Shown here piece after piece: positions 15,338 to 26,941 of a stretch of 64,000 nt of DNA (position 1 is its first letter; every line of letters begins with the position of its first letter). The stretch is from Podaxis mareebaensis (Eukaryota; Basidiomycota; Agaricomycetes; Agaricales; Agaricaceae), in assembly GCA_018524725.1 (NCBI GenBank), contig JAEUWP010000103.1, forward strand, positions 359,818 to 423,817, given 5' to 3'. The notes under the pieces are model-generated. The model had not been told where the DNA came from and made no database searches. It worked only from the letters and a program-made list of their open reading frames with translations. Made by a program: the position numbers and the translations under genes.

Positions 15338-17166
15338 TCAGTCCACTATCATCATCGTTTCAGCTGGCGCAAGGTCGTTGACATGTTGCTTTGCCCAATC
15401 GATGGCAAAGACCGACGCCTTGAGGAATTTCTTGTTTGCGTACTTCTTGCATACGTATTGGCGTGAAAACCCGCTCTCCGCCAATTTTTCCACAAGTAAC
15501 TGATGACCTGGCAATAATTGTTCCTCAGTATAACCCGAGTAGAACACGAATGCCTCGTTCTGGTAAAAAGGGTCAGTCACATGATGTTCAACTATGACGC
15601 GACGGACACGCGTTACAGGCGTGGCCGAGCGTAATATAAAGAGTCACATACCCAATCACCACCTAACATCTTCCTTGAGCAGTACATCCCGATCGCAGCG
15701 ATGAGGCTCGGTTTCACCCTCAAGAAGCGGTGATCGAGGAGGGTGACTTCCGTGAGGAACTTGCTCAATGTCCGTGTCTGGATATCATAGTCGTCGGCTT
15801 TACTGATCTTACGCATCCAGCTATAGGGGGAACAATAGTGCGATATCCGGAATTCGAGTGTCTGGAGGACGATACGCTCGCCCTTCAGGATTTCCTCCTT
15901 AGTGTATCCGTTCTCAGTCATAAAGACGAACTCCTCTACGGATGGCGCAAGGATCTCTTCGTATTTGGCGGCGATGAACATCGCTGTAACGCCGACAAGC
16001 TGAAGCTTGCCCAGGGATACAACCCGTCGCGACAAGAAACGATCGACAATGTTGATAGCGATCCATAATGTTTCAGGAAGCATGTGATAACGGAAGTGGA
16101 CTTGGAGGAGCCAGTCAACCAGAGTCTGGCGCATCTCCCAAGTGATTTCGGTTTGGTTAGACATGTAGTCGGGTTGGGGCATGACATCCTCCTGCGCGAT
16201 CGGGTTAGGACTTTGCATGGGTAATCGGGATCACAACATCACAAACCTCGAGATCGCACATGTATTCGAAGATCTCTTCTGCGTACTCGGATACCATGGT
16301 CGTGTCGTACATATCGACCTCGTCGTGGAATGTTTCGCGGATCGCCTGAATTTCCTTCGCATACCGAAGAGCTCGTTCCGTGCCAATCTCTGGCCAGACA
16401 CGAGGAGGTTTTGATTCTTGGGCAGGCTCCTCTGTCCCCTCGTCGTCGTCGCTCTGCTCGACTCCGATCATATTTTCAACTTCCCGTTCATTGGCAACTT
16501 CGACTTCATCTTCTGGTTCGTCTGAGGGATCGTCCTCAATATCCATCTCGCTCTGTGGATGGTCCTTGACGTTATCAGCCTCGTCTTGCGTAGAGACGGT
16601 TGCAGGTTGTGAGATAGACGTGGATACTCGTGAGGCGCGACGAGTAGCAGCGTAGCTGGCTCGAGTGCGGGCCACAGCAACCCGAGCGTTAACAGGGTTT
16701 GCAACAGGCGGGGCCGCAGAGGCCCTTCCCGGTCCCAAGGGAACTCGTTGAGCGCAGGAAGTGGAGTCGGAGCGACCGCGTTTGAGGCCGACTTCTTCCT
16801 TCTCCTTTCCGGTTGCAGGCTTCAATCCTGCATCCTACGACGGACGTCGCGTCAGGCAGTCAGGGACGGATGGAATACGACGGCTCGACAAACCTTGCGA
16901 TTAACGGCAGCCATGGTAACTTCCCCTAATGCTTGGCGGACGACGCCAGTCTTGACTGCATTTTCCTTTCCTGCGAGACGTATGGGGCCAGCTGTATTCT
17001 GAGAAGCCTGGCGGAGATGCCGACCCATGGCATTCTCATCAGCCTTGGCGCGCTGCGCGAGGGTGCGCCGTTGCGGTATCTAGGGAGTTGTTTAAAAAAA
17101 TATGAAAATGCTGTTGTACGCTGTCCCAAACGAGAAGGCACTGACACGGACGTGATTGGTGGCCAT
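15338..17166 (-). CDS. G2/mitotic-specific cyclin B
   Basis: The gene encodes a B-type cyclin that would activate Cdk1 for mitotic entry. The short first exon (M-A-T-N-H-V-R) is followed by an intron and a Lys/Arg-rich N-terminus. A destruction-box-like R-Q-A-L-G-E-V-T lies near 16930-16955, and a second R-x-x-L (R-V-P-L-G) follows. An acidic middle region leads into Y-M-C-D-L-E, a 55-nt intron with a CTAAC branch site, then M-P-Q-P-D-Y-M. The cyclin box follows: M-R-Q-T-L-V-D-W-L-L-Q-V-H, then M-L-P-E-T-L-W-I-A-I-N, V-D-R-F-L-S and F-I-A-A-K-Y-E-E. These are the textbook cyclin B motifs, including the M-R-x-x-L-x-D-W helix. The C-terminal cyclin fold ends at T-M-M-I-V-D. The ATG at 17166 was chosen because its frame splices into the conserved N-terminus. 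Confidence 0.93.
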
Positions 17167-18385
17167 CGTGATGATTGAATGAATTCAGTGGTTGACGAGT
17201 GTGAGGCGGATGTGAAATTCTGGAGAAAAGAGGTGAAATTGGGAGAGATGAATTTAAAGATGAGTTGGGAAGGTGTTGAGGAGCCGGTTGGCGTAAACTG
17301 GAAAGGAGAAAGAGAGAAGGGAGGAACGAAGTCAACCGGTCAGCCTCAGAAGAAACCAAGCAACTTTGAACAAGGCCCAAGTTAGATTCACTTCGAACAA
17401 CGGTCACGTGCTATGACAATACTGGGACAAACAACGCGAACACATTCGCGACGCGTCTACTCTCCGCGTGACAGTTGGCGACACCTTACGTACCCCATGC
17501 CTGTCAATCCACAACTGTCTATCCTTATCGCCACTCTTCCGGCCCTTGGGCAATGGGCATTATACCTCAGAGACACACTCATGTCGCTCTACACAGCTTT
17601 TATCGATTCGGCGCGTCGACAACCACGGATAAGACACGGACCTTGCCACAATACAAAGACATGGTGTGACTGGACATGAAACGTCCGCAACAACACCATC
17701 AGCTTCCCCCGTGATTATCATTCCTTCCATCATTCAACCCCCACTCACTGACGTTATAACTTAAATCAACATGCACCACAGACAAACCGACCGGCTCCCC
17801 CGCACTGAGCATCTTTGCCGAGCCGCTGATGATCGCTTGTCGATCGCCCCCAGAAGATCAACCGTAGGCATCCTTGATAAATGAGACCATGGACCCTTGT
17901 GCTTTTGGCTTAAGGGATGCTGGAGAATCCGTCCAGTGCGTCGTTGAGTCGCTGCCGAATTAGATGTCCGAGAAGGAGTAATGTGACAAGTAGAGGTTTA
18001 GCGTGAATAAGGTCCGGGGAAATGAAGGCGTGAGTGACGAAATGAACAGCATTTACGCGCGCATTATCGTGTTATCTGATCACTTTCACTTTTCTGGTCC
18101 AGGCTAGACTCTAAGTATTAGGACCACCCGACTCCCATTCATTTCGTGGGCAGTTATCAATAGGGGCTGTATGCTCTTTCTGGACACACTTGCGTAATGT
18201 CACGTGGCTACCTTCACCAACTTAGCTGTATCCAGGGCTGTTACGTCGCCGCAGTCCACCGCGATCTTCGACTCTACCCCGAGAACTACGTATTACCCAT
18301 CTCGACGAAAGAAAAAAAACTTTTTATCCAAAGCTTCCAGGTGCCATCGTCTTGCAAACTGATCGATCTCCGCCTGAGACCTTCA
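17167..18385. other. Divergent promoter region, cyclin B and XLF-like genes
   Basis: This 1.2-kb intergenic segment lies between genes transcribed away from each other. Small open frames at 17413-17680 have no recognisable product. I see no clear TATA box for either gene and no RNA gene. Confidence 0.5.
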
Positions 18386-20137
18386 ATGCAACATTTGTCA
18401 GAGGTTCTCCAAACACGACATAAGAAGTCGGACATGCGTTCTAATATGTCCTTATGTAGTCCTCGTTTCAAGCGTTCCTGGGCAAAGAATGGCTTGTCAA
18501 AGCAAATTCCGCATCTTCAACCCCATATTTGTTCGTTAGTACCCTTCCCCATCCTTTCAAATCTGTGGATGAGTCAAAAACATTGCAGGCGTGTCCTTCC
18601 TTTTCCAACTGCTCATAATGACAGAAATTTGTATCGTCTTCTATCGATCTGACTTGTTGCGCCCTATTCACCGATACTAAATCCGTCTGGACTGAAGGTG
18701 ATCAGTACCTTATACCGACACTCAAACTCTGGTTGATTTCTTATCTCTCTCCTTTTGTCCTTCAGAGTTGACGAGCCAACAGCTTGCAAGGCGATGGAGA
18801 CAGTGTAACCCTCGAGCGGCTCCATCGTTCTTGAACATGGAAGACGAGGACGAATGGAGAATCTCGATTTTGGATCTATTGGCCAAGGCTCATACATTGG
18901 GTGGCGTCAATGCCATCTCGTTTGAGGTTGTGAATACAAGTTATTCAGTGAGTCCATTCCTCGATTTGGGCTCCCAACCTTGCCTCTGAACTCTATGGTT
19001 AATCATGTTCATTCACAGGATATTGCGTTTGCCCTGGAATGCGATTCGTTCAAGTGGAGATGGGAAACGTGCTTTGTTGGACACAAGGCTTCCGCCGATA
19101 TCATATCAAAGCAACTCATACTCCCACTTATTAGCACGAACCATCTTTTGTTCTCGTCTGCCGAACCTGTCCAGGACATGACAGATGTCGATGCTGAAAA
19201 GGTCGGTCCCGTCCAGTTTCCCGTCTCCCGTTGTACTCTGACCAATGTGCCGTATTGCAGGCGGTGGATAAGATTGGTCGAACAGCAAGGAGGGCGATCG
19301 ACACTCATATCAAGAATGCCCTGGCCAAACCACGCATTTCGACGATATTGAGAAGAATGACGGCCATGTTCAATTCCCTCCACGATCTTCGTGAGTAGCA
19401 CCCGCCCATAGTTCCAGGGACACACTAATTCTGATCTGGCTGTGGTCCTTCCATCTCTCTAGCCAGCATCATATCAAGTGCAGAAGAGCCAGACCTTCAC
19501 GTTCCATCGACGAAATCATTTTCGCGGGATGTCGTAAGTCACTCTTTCACAAATACATTGTCCCTTAATGAAATTCGGTCGCTAGGATATGGATGTGCCA
19601 CCCAGATCCCGGTCACCAATGCGAGTCTCGCCACCCCGCCACCCCGCCACCAAGCCCCTGCCTCCCACCAAAGCTGACTGTGCGACGGAATCGTCGGCAG
19701 ATGAAGATGAGGCGAGTAGCACGCTCCCGCCGGCTATAGCGCCACCTCACTCCGGAACCTCCGGACGGAAACTGAAGCCCGGACGTTCGACCTCTTCCGG
19801 AGTTTCACTCAACAAAAGAAGTGTCTCACCAGCATTACGAGGATCACCGGTCACCTCACGGGCGGCATCGCATACAAGAACCCCTGAGCGTCAAACAAAG
19901 GCTGTAGCAGATGCTGATAAGACTACTGATGACGACTCGTCACCTCTGAAACCCCCTCCGAAGAAGGCTAGACCTGCACAGGCGTCCTCTAGTGAGAGCG
20001 ATAGCGAATCGGAGAGGAGGGCACGTATTGCGCAATTGAAGGGTGGTTCTGGCGCAGCGTCTGGGTCTGGTGTAGGTGGAGGAGCAGTCAAGAGAGGTGT
20101 CAGGCAGCCGATTAAAAGGGGAGGAAAGAGGTTTTGA
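18386..20137 (+). CDS. XLF/Nej1-like non-homologous end-joining factor
   Basis: Eight exons join in frame (18386-18403, 18460-18534, 18625-18697, 18766-18947, 19019-19201, 19261-19390, 19463-19533, 19586-20137), giving about 427 aa. The N-terminal half follows the XLF/Cernunnos head domain. A W-L-V-K-A segment is followed by C-C-A-L-F-T-D-T-K-S-V-W and then S-Q-Q-L-A-R-R-W-R-Q. Next come F-K-W-R-W-E-T-C-F, A-S-A-D-I-I-S-K-Q-L-I-L-P-L-I, and a helix ending in M-T-A-M-F-N-S-L. The C-terminal ~180 residues are Ser/Pro-rich and disordered. They finish with a basic tail (R-Q-P-I-K-R-G-G-K-R-F), as expected for the Ku-binding end of XLF. The protein would bridge DNA ends with Ku and ligase IV in the nucleus. 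The 18-nt first exon and its weak donor (GTTCTC) are the least certain part. From W-L-V-K onward the model is solid. Confidence 0.75.
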
Positions 20138-21634
20138 AGCGAGAGGCCAGTCCTACACGCCTGAGATCTAATGAGGTGATATAGCACAGGCTTGGATATA
20201 TCAATACTACATTGCTGATCGAGACTTGAGTTTATGCAATGCCATTTTGTTAGCCCGATTGTGACTACCTGCCTTCAGCCGCTACTTATCGACCTCTGAC
20301 TGCGCATTTGGGACATAACTTGTGGAACATATTCCGGACTTTGGCTTCGCCTTCGCGGTCGTCATAAGGGATTGACTGCGGGATAAGTGGAACACGACAT
20401 GAACTTGATTCAGGTGGTTTGGAGTGAAGGTACTCACTGGAGCACAATCACACATGTATTCTTTGCCTTTGTGAATATGACTTGCACTCGTTCGACATCT
20501 CGGCTCGTTGCAATCAACTAACTCTCCCGTTTCGTAGTCAAAAATCCAATGCTAGACGCAAATATTTATGAGCACCCTTCAAAATCTCAGTGATTTTCCA
20601 TACGAACGTTACAGGGCCTGTAATAATCCCCAACACTGCCGAGTCATAAAAATCAGAAGAAGCGTTTACACATGGGATTTGTTTCGGTACTGTGCTCACC
20701 ACTCTCGCTTACACATTCTCGTCGATTTGGGCGTAGGTGAAGCAATGGAAGGTGTTAGGAGCTAAGTGGAAGGATCGCGCAAGAAAGCAGAGCCTTTTGA
20801 GGATAATCTAAGTATGTAGGGGGCCATGATGAGCCCGAATGGTGATGATGTCAACGCATCAGATGCATCACCCATCACAGGCGTGCAGGAGGATAACTGG
20901 TCCGGAACCTTCGCTTGTAATATAAGTACGAGAAGGTCGTCTCGTGCTCTAGGCCCTGGAGAGGGACGATGGGGCTGGTGCCACGAATGAGTTGAGGTTC
21001 TATACGTGACCGTTTATCTAGAAAAGATCCGTGACGTCTGGCGCCGGGGATCGAAGTTCTTCGTACATTTGAAAGTGCCATATGACTCGGAATCACTCGT
21101 AAGTCTTATAGAGGAGGCCCTATGTAAAGGCCCTCTATATAAAGCCTGGGAATTATCTGGAAGGTCTGGAAAGATTTCGAATACCAGAAGCTTAGGGGCC
21201 GGGGACAGCTGTGATAGCACCAGAAATCTGTGATCAGACTTACTGTATAGAGGTTGTGGGGATTCATTAGCAATAAATAAAACATATGGGGAAAGCTTGT
21301 CACAGGTCCCGGCCACCGGCGAATGGAACATGGTATAGTCTACACTCTAAGCTCCAAAAGTTAACTGGGGACGTCCATGTACCTACCCATCCAGCTGTTG
21401 TCCGTCCCTTCCCTCCTAGAAGTTTAACACCCTTTTGATCCAGTTCTCGATTTTCATCAATTAAGAACTTTGATAATTGCAAAGGATGGTAGGTATGAAA
21501 GATGGTGCAATCGTTGCTCAGCGCTAGTCTTCGCAGAAATCCAAATCAAGAACGCTGTCACGGTTTGTGTGACCTGGCTTGAACTGAATTCACTGGCGCT
21601 CTTTCCAACTGTCCAGCGATTAGCTTCGTCGACA
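20138..21634. other. Intergenic between XLF-like and Mim1 genes
   Basis: No gene is recognised in 1.5 kb. A hairpin-forming inverted repeat lies at 21107-21139. A small open frame at 20568-20765 lacks any familiar motif. Confidence 0.5.
21107..21139. repeat. Imperfect inverted repeat
   Basis: The left arm TATAGAGGAGGCCC (21107-21120) pairs with GGCCCTCTATA (21129-21139) apart from an unpaired AGG. The loop is about 8 nt. It lies about 500 nt upstream of the Mim1 ATG and matches no family I know. Confidence 0.5.
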
Positions 21635-22746
21635 ATGACCACCCCGGCAGAAGACACTGAGCAGATTCTCGAGGTCAGTCCGGGCGTAGTACACCCGAGC
21701 GAACCCAACAGACGCTTATAACCTACATTTTTCCTACTTTCTTAGGCCGCTTTCAACGAGGCCTTCTCTGCCCCTCCGTCCCGCCGCCAGTCTGTCCTTC
21801 CGACGCCGAAATCCCCCTCCCCGGAAGAACCTACGATCGAGTCTACACCAGCTCCCACTGAATCATCTCCCGCAGCTGCACCAGTCGAGCCCACCTCTGC
21901 CAGTGCTGCAGCAGACGAAGATGCCTGGAAACAAGAATACGAAGAACAAGTCAAAGCCTGGCGCGCTCAATCCGCCGAAGCACGCGAAAAAGCAGAAAAA
22001 GTGCGCGAACAGTGGGAAGCAAAACGAGCTGCTGAACGCGAGGAGACTGCGAAGCGGAAAGCTGCGGGTGTTTCTGAACCTGAGCTGGCAGCACCTATAC
22101 CTGGCCCTCCTACTGCACCCCCACCACCCGTTGTACAAGCAGAGAAGCTCGAACCGAAGGAGGTGAGGGAAATGGCTGAGGTAAAGATGGAGGAGAGTAC
22201 ACTTGTTGAGCATTCCGATGCATTGTCCCCCAGCCCGGCTGATGTTCGGGACCTTGTCTCTGGTGAACCCCAAGGACACGTATGTTTTTGCTCTTGCTTC
22301 AAGAATCTGATTCTACGGGACTGATGACATTTTAGATCGCCAGCTCAATACTATCCCAGCCTGATACAATTGACGGTTCTCAGAAATGGGAAGAAGTCAA
22401 CTCGCCCGCTTCCTCTTATCCCTCCATATCTTTCCCCGAACAATCCGCAACGCCACCCTCCCAACACCGCGACCAGCCTCAAACCCGTTCGCAATCCGCT
22501 CCTGCACCCCAGTCCGTCACACCTTCGGTGTTCGACTCGTCCCTTTCTACATGCACCCGGCTGAAAGCCCTCGCATCCTCACTCGCCATTAACCTCTTCC
22601 TCCCCTTCGTCAATGGAGTCATGTTGGGCTTTGGCGAGATTTTCGCCAAGAACTTTGTGTTGAGTTGGTTAGGTTGGGGTGCAACTGCTACAACTGTTGG
22701 CATCTCACAGCGTTCACGGTTTGGCAAGCAGGCAGGTTTTAGATAG
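21635..22746 (+). CDS. mim1: Mitochondrial import protein 1 (Mim1/TOM13)
   Basis: Three exons (21635-21673, 21746-22279, 22336-22746) join in frame to give about 327 aa. The diagnostic part is C-terminal, near residues 275-310. It is a single hydrophobic segment reading L-A-S-S-L-A-I-N-L-F-L-P-F-V-N-G, then V-M-L-G-F-G-E-I-F-A. This is the conserved Mim1 transmembrane helix with its glycine pairs, followed by a short basic tail. In yeast Mim1 inserts alpha-helical outer-membrane proteins such as Tom20 and Tom70 and helps TOM assembly. The N-terminal 270 residues are far longer than in yeast Mim1 (113 aa). They contain an Ala/Glu-rich predicted coiled coil (about residues 70-120, W-K-Q-E-Y-E-E-Q-V-K-A-W) and Pro/Ser-rich linkers. 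The extended cytosolic domain may be lineage specific. No mitochondrial presequence is seen, as expected for this family. Confidence 0.85.
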
Positions 22747-23265
22747 ACAGAAGTTGGACTATTTTAAAATGCACGCTATCTCATTTAGGGAAGAGGGGGG
22801 TAATACTAAGGGTCTTACAACCAACTCCTGTCAGCCTACAGTCGGGTATCCTCGCACATGTTGTGAATTGCCCAACGCTGGGAGCTATCTTATATCTAAC
22901 ATATCCCTGGCACCTGCTCAAATGCTGCCCGACTCAACATAGTGATGGTTTTTTGCCCTTGAGAAGTAAATGTGGTCATGCTTCAAATGACGAGGATGAT
23001 AATACCCAGAGGAAATAGTGGTTGGTCGTATCAGGATAAACTAAAGTCAACAGTTACTGATCATGGTTGAAGTGGAAAGGGGTACTATGAATGAAATTGA
23101 TATTACAACAGTGTTTGCATGCATCTGTAGATAATACAAGACTATCTACATTTAGATATGACGACAAAGCCAGTTAAGACAGGCCCAACTGCAAAACTAG
23201 TAAGATATCTTATAACTAATCGCTTCGAGCATCGTTTGACAGTATGAGGTGGATAAAAAGTCTAC
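22747..23265. other. Intergenic 3' flanks of convergent genes
   Basis: About 520 nt between two convergently transcribed genes. The sequence is AT-rich and has no coding frame worth noting. Confidence 0.6.
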
Positions 23266-25605
23266 CTATAGTCTAACATCCTTGGGCATGTTGCGGACAG
23301 CCTGGCGCACACCAAGGTCGCCCAATACATCCTCAGCACCTCCGAGAATACTGTGCAGGTCAATGTCAGTAAATTGTTCTTCCCCTTGATAGGCGTACTC
23401 ACGCATCGAAGGGCACAGTGCGGTGATACTGATAGGGAACTATCAGCCTTTCACACAAGGATACGTGGTTTTCGTCAACTTACGTGTTCAATGTGTTCAC
23501 CCATACCAGTTCTGGTGATACCACGACCACCAAAGATCTGGACAGCATCAGCTGCCGTTAGCTGTGCAGACCGCGTTGCATACATCTTGAGGATGCCAAT
23601 AGGACTATCGTTGTCGAAAGCATTAGGAAATCCACTTCATAGGAATACCAAAACATACCCAGCAAGCTTAGATGCTTGTTGCTTGTAGCTCTGAAACTCG
23701 GTTAGCGCTTCAGCTTACGGAACGGGAGGTTAACGGATCACACCATATTGTTCATCTGGTAAGTGATGTTCTCAAGCCAATTCTGAACGCTCTCCACGCG
23801 CGCAATCATGGCAGCAAGCTTGTTTCGAATGACCGCCTGTGAGTGGAGGGGCTTGCCAAACGCCTTCCGTTGGTTTGTCCACTTGAGGCACTCTTCAACG
23901 ATGAGACGTTGTGAGCGTGCCGAGGAGCAGATCATGACCCAACGTTCGTGGTTGAAGTTTGAAAGCATAACGAAGATTCCTCCACCCTCAGGACCGAGGG
24001 TGTTTTCAACGGGTACCTTGACGTTGTCGAAAGTGACAAAGGCGGTGCCAGCAGCAGGTGACTAGTGTACTGTTGGATGAATGACGTGGGATACAAGGCG
24101 GGAAGACACTAACGTAGGAGGTCTTGATAGGTTTGGTCTCGACGCCTTCTCCACGCTCAACAAGGATTACAGTGAAGCCATTGTCTGTCCTGCAGCCGAC
24201 AGTGAAACTGGGTGACCATTCGGGTTTACAACACAAATCCCGTGACAAATAAAACAACTCACTAGTGGGCGAAGCTAATTTCCATGGCACAACGATGAGC
24301 GTCGAACAGCAAGCTGCGTAGATCGTTTTGTCACTTACGTTCCATTAGTGATCCACTTCTTACTTTGTTGCGAGTTAACAAAATGAACAGAACTTGATTG
24401 GCAGGATTACTCACGTTCCATTGATAATCCAGTGCTTGCCATCCTCGGTCTTGGTGGCAGCGGTCCTCAGACCAGCGACGTCACTTCCAGCAAAGGCCTC
24501 AGAAATGGCAAGGCAGATAAGTTTCTGTCCAGAGAGGACATCAGGGATGACCCGCTTCTTGATTTCATCACTGCCGAAGTTGAGAACGGGAGGAAGGCCG
24601 ATGACGGAACCGGCCATGAAGCCTAGCGAAAATGCCTAAGTGTCCGCATCTATGGAAGGAAAGGAATAACCCACCGTCACCATAACCACGTTTGCCGGTA
24701 CGAGCCAACTCCTGAGTGATGATCATTTCATGGAAGTAATCAAACTCTTCGGGCTTGACGATGCCACCCATGAGTTCCAGACCCTTGAGGTGCTTACCGG
24801 GACCCATGCGCATTGCGTGGAGGTTGAGCTTAGCCATAGCCTCAATGACGGACTTGCTTGGGGGCTTTCCATCTTCTTCTCTCGCCTGTTCAGCTGTGAA
24901 TATGTCTTCCTATCCGACGATGGTTCAATTACATACGGCGGCATCAGGAAAGACAACCTCATCAAAGAACTTGCGGACTGCCCTTTGGAACTTGCGATGG
25001 CTCTGTCATATCGGGTGTCAATGTTTCCAGAACGCCTGCGGGATTCCATGGCTTACCTCGTTGAAGTAGGGACTATAGTATCCTTCCGTCAGCCAGGTAG
25101 GCTCAGCGTAGGGCACTTTGCTCAGTTCGCCGATGACTCGGCTATGAATAACAGGCTGTTCTCCCCCAATGAAACCAATCTGCAACCGCGCGTACTGTGG
25201 CTTTGCGATGACCTCATGTCTGTGAAGTCCATAGAAGGCTTCAGTGGCATCCTGACCAGCTGGTGCGTGGGTATCAGTTATTAGGCGAGGATTGATCGTT
25301 TAAAGGGATGACGTACCGATCTCCTCATCGAGAAGAACAGAGGCACCTCCAGGGTGGAGGTTTTTGAACCTGCTGATGTCGTAGACCTTGGAATCAATGA
25401 TGATCCACTGTCGAACAGGTGGCGGTTTCAGCGAGGATTATAGTCATGCTCGAAGGGTGCCCCTAATACTCACCAAGTCGCCGTCCTTGTTGTGCTAAAA
25501 TAGGCGTGTGTCAATATAGCGATTCTTCCTAGTTACGGGCGCCGGCAGTCGACATACCTTAGCCACCTCCTCTCTACTAAATGATTTAAGCTCTTTCGTA
25601 GCCAT
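23266..25605 (-). CDS. Cytochrome b5-acyl-CoA dehydrogenase fusion, paralogue A
   Basis: Many short introns split a protein of about 520 aa. Residues 1-95 are a cytochrome b5 domain: V-Y-D-I-S-R-F-K-N-L-H-P-G-G, then A-G-Q-D-A-T-E-A-F and G-L-H-R-H. The H-P-G-G His and a later His are the expected heme ligands. The rest is an FAD-dependent acyl-CoA dehydrogenase. Readable parts are C-L-A-I-S-E-A-F-A-G-S-D-V-A-G-L-R, K-K-W-I-T-N-G-T, the N-H-E-R-W helix, and the C-terminal F-G-G-R-G segment. The enzyme would oxidise acyl-CoA to 2-enoyl-CoA. The protein ends M-P-K-D-V-R-L. Two close paralogues lie nearby (B in tandem, C beyond the racemase). A CCTCGG hexamer lies at 25703-25708, about 100 nt upstream. 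Substrate chain length cannot be told from sequence. Confidence 0.88.
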
Positions 25606-26941
25606 CGGTAGTGGTAAATGGGGTTCAGAGGGGGTAGCAGTGAGACAATTGAGTACCGAGCCTTCGAACAGATAAGCACTTAATATGGGCGGCCAGGGGC
25701 GGCCTCGGAGAAGCATGTGATTTCGCGCCCAAGGCCGCTGAATATGGTCGCACGTGGCTGGGGCCCGATCCATCCAATCATAACAGATCATAACCATCAT
25801 TTCGTCGGACTCATCCATCCTTCCGCTTTTCAGGTGGCTCCGGCTACTACCAGAGATACTTTCATTGCGTATCCCTAGGGGCCAAATAACACCACCGAAT
25901 CACATCGTTGATTTTATCGACGACAATCGCAGCGACCAAATTCGGCAATCGTAGCTGGTCCCGGGGCCGTTCTTCTCTGTCGGCTTGATGCCACCTGTCG
26001 GGTGGATCGTAGAATAAGTTTGTACAATCGAAAGGCACGAGAAGCTTGTTTAACTGCTCGTCGACGAAGGCCTCAGGCCAAAACTCGAGTCTTTCGAAAC
26101 CCCAGAGATCTCAAAGCCAGGCCCTTCTTAGGTTGCACGTTCGGCCATGAGCCCCTTAGTTCCATTCTGGTATTCTTGATTGTCACTGGGTAATTTCGTG
26201 ATTGCCGGTTGTTACATACAGTATGTGGCGCCGAGGGAAATGCGGTGTACCTCTCTGGCAGTTCTGGCCTGCTGGATCGTATTCTCCCTTTTCTAGGATC
26301 GTCTACCCAGGCATTTCAATCTGATATACTCACAGAAACTCCTGGCCTACCGAAAGCAGGGAAGAGTTCTGTCCTCAAAATACTTATACGCGACAATTGC
26401 GGAAATTCTAGAGGCGTTTTCTCTGGCTCTCCGGGTTAACACACATGCAAGTGCGTATGTAGCCGTGGTCGTTTAACCTGGTATGAGGCGTACAGCATGC
26501 GAAAGCAGGAAGGCGCGCATGTGGATGTTGCGAAGTCGGTATCATCGAGTTTCGGAACAAGTGGCTTGCTTTTACGAGGATGCACGTATGCATCGGAAAG
26601 ATGCCCGTATGTCCTCCTCGCTAACTTCCGGTTTCGCTTGCAAGCGTAACAGAAGCCCAACTGTACGATGTCTGGGCACATTGGGGGGCGCGGGGCGGAA
26701 CCTTTGATCGTCTCTCCCGAAGGGGCCCTCCGAGCATACAATTCAGTATCCTTTTCACCCCTGGCCTTCAACCTGACTTCAGCCATGCAGCCAACCTCGT
26801 GCCTATCCGAAAATAGGCCACTGAAAACAAGGACCTGCTGTGCGCAAGCCATGGACATCAAAGTCCTCAAACAAAAGCACGACGGGCATTGCCCATGGAT
26901 AACACAGAGGAAGTATTATATACCCCAACGAGCTACAAGCA
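25606..26941. other. Intergenic between paralogues A and B
   Basis: This 1.3-kb stretch holds the promoter of paralogue A and the 3' flank of B. Several open frames up to about 145 codons exist (for example 26436-26870 on the minus strand). They are rich in Arg, Cys and Ser, lack family motifs and look like chance frames. A CCTCGG hexamer sits at 25703-25708. Confidence 0.5.
25703..25708 (+). promoter_or_regulatory. CCTCGG hexamer, possible fatty-acid response element
   Basis: This sequence equals the core bound by FarA/FarB-type Zn2Cys6 regulators of fatty-acid catabolism in ascomycetes and lies about 100 nt upstream of paralogue A. Conservation of that regulation in this lineage is an assumption, and a hexamer alone is weak evidence. 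Confidence 0.25.

Noticed and set aside
26436..26870. 145-codon open frame between dehydrogenases A and B
   Set aside because: It is rich in Arg, Cys, Ser and Pro without any motif, has no homology I recognise and no splice context. It lies in a promoter/3' flank position and overlaps other random frames.
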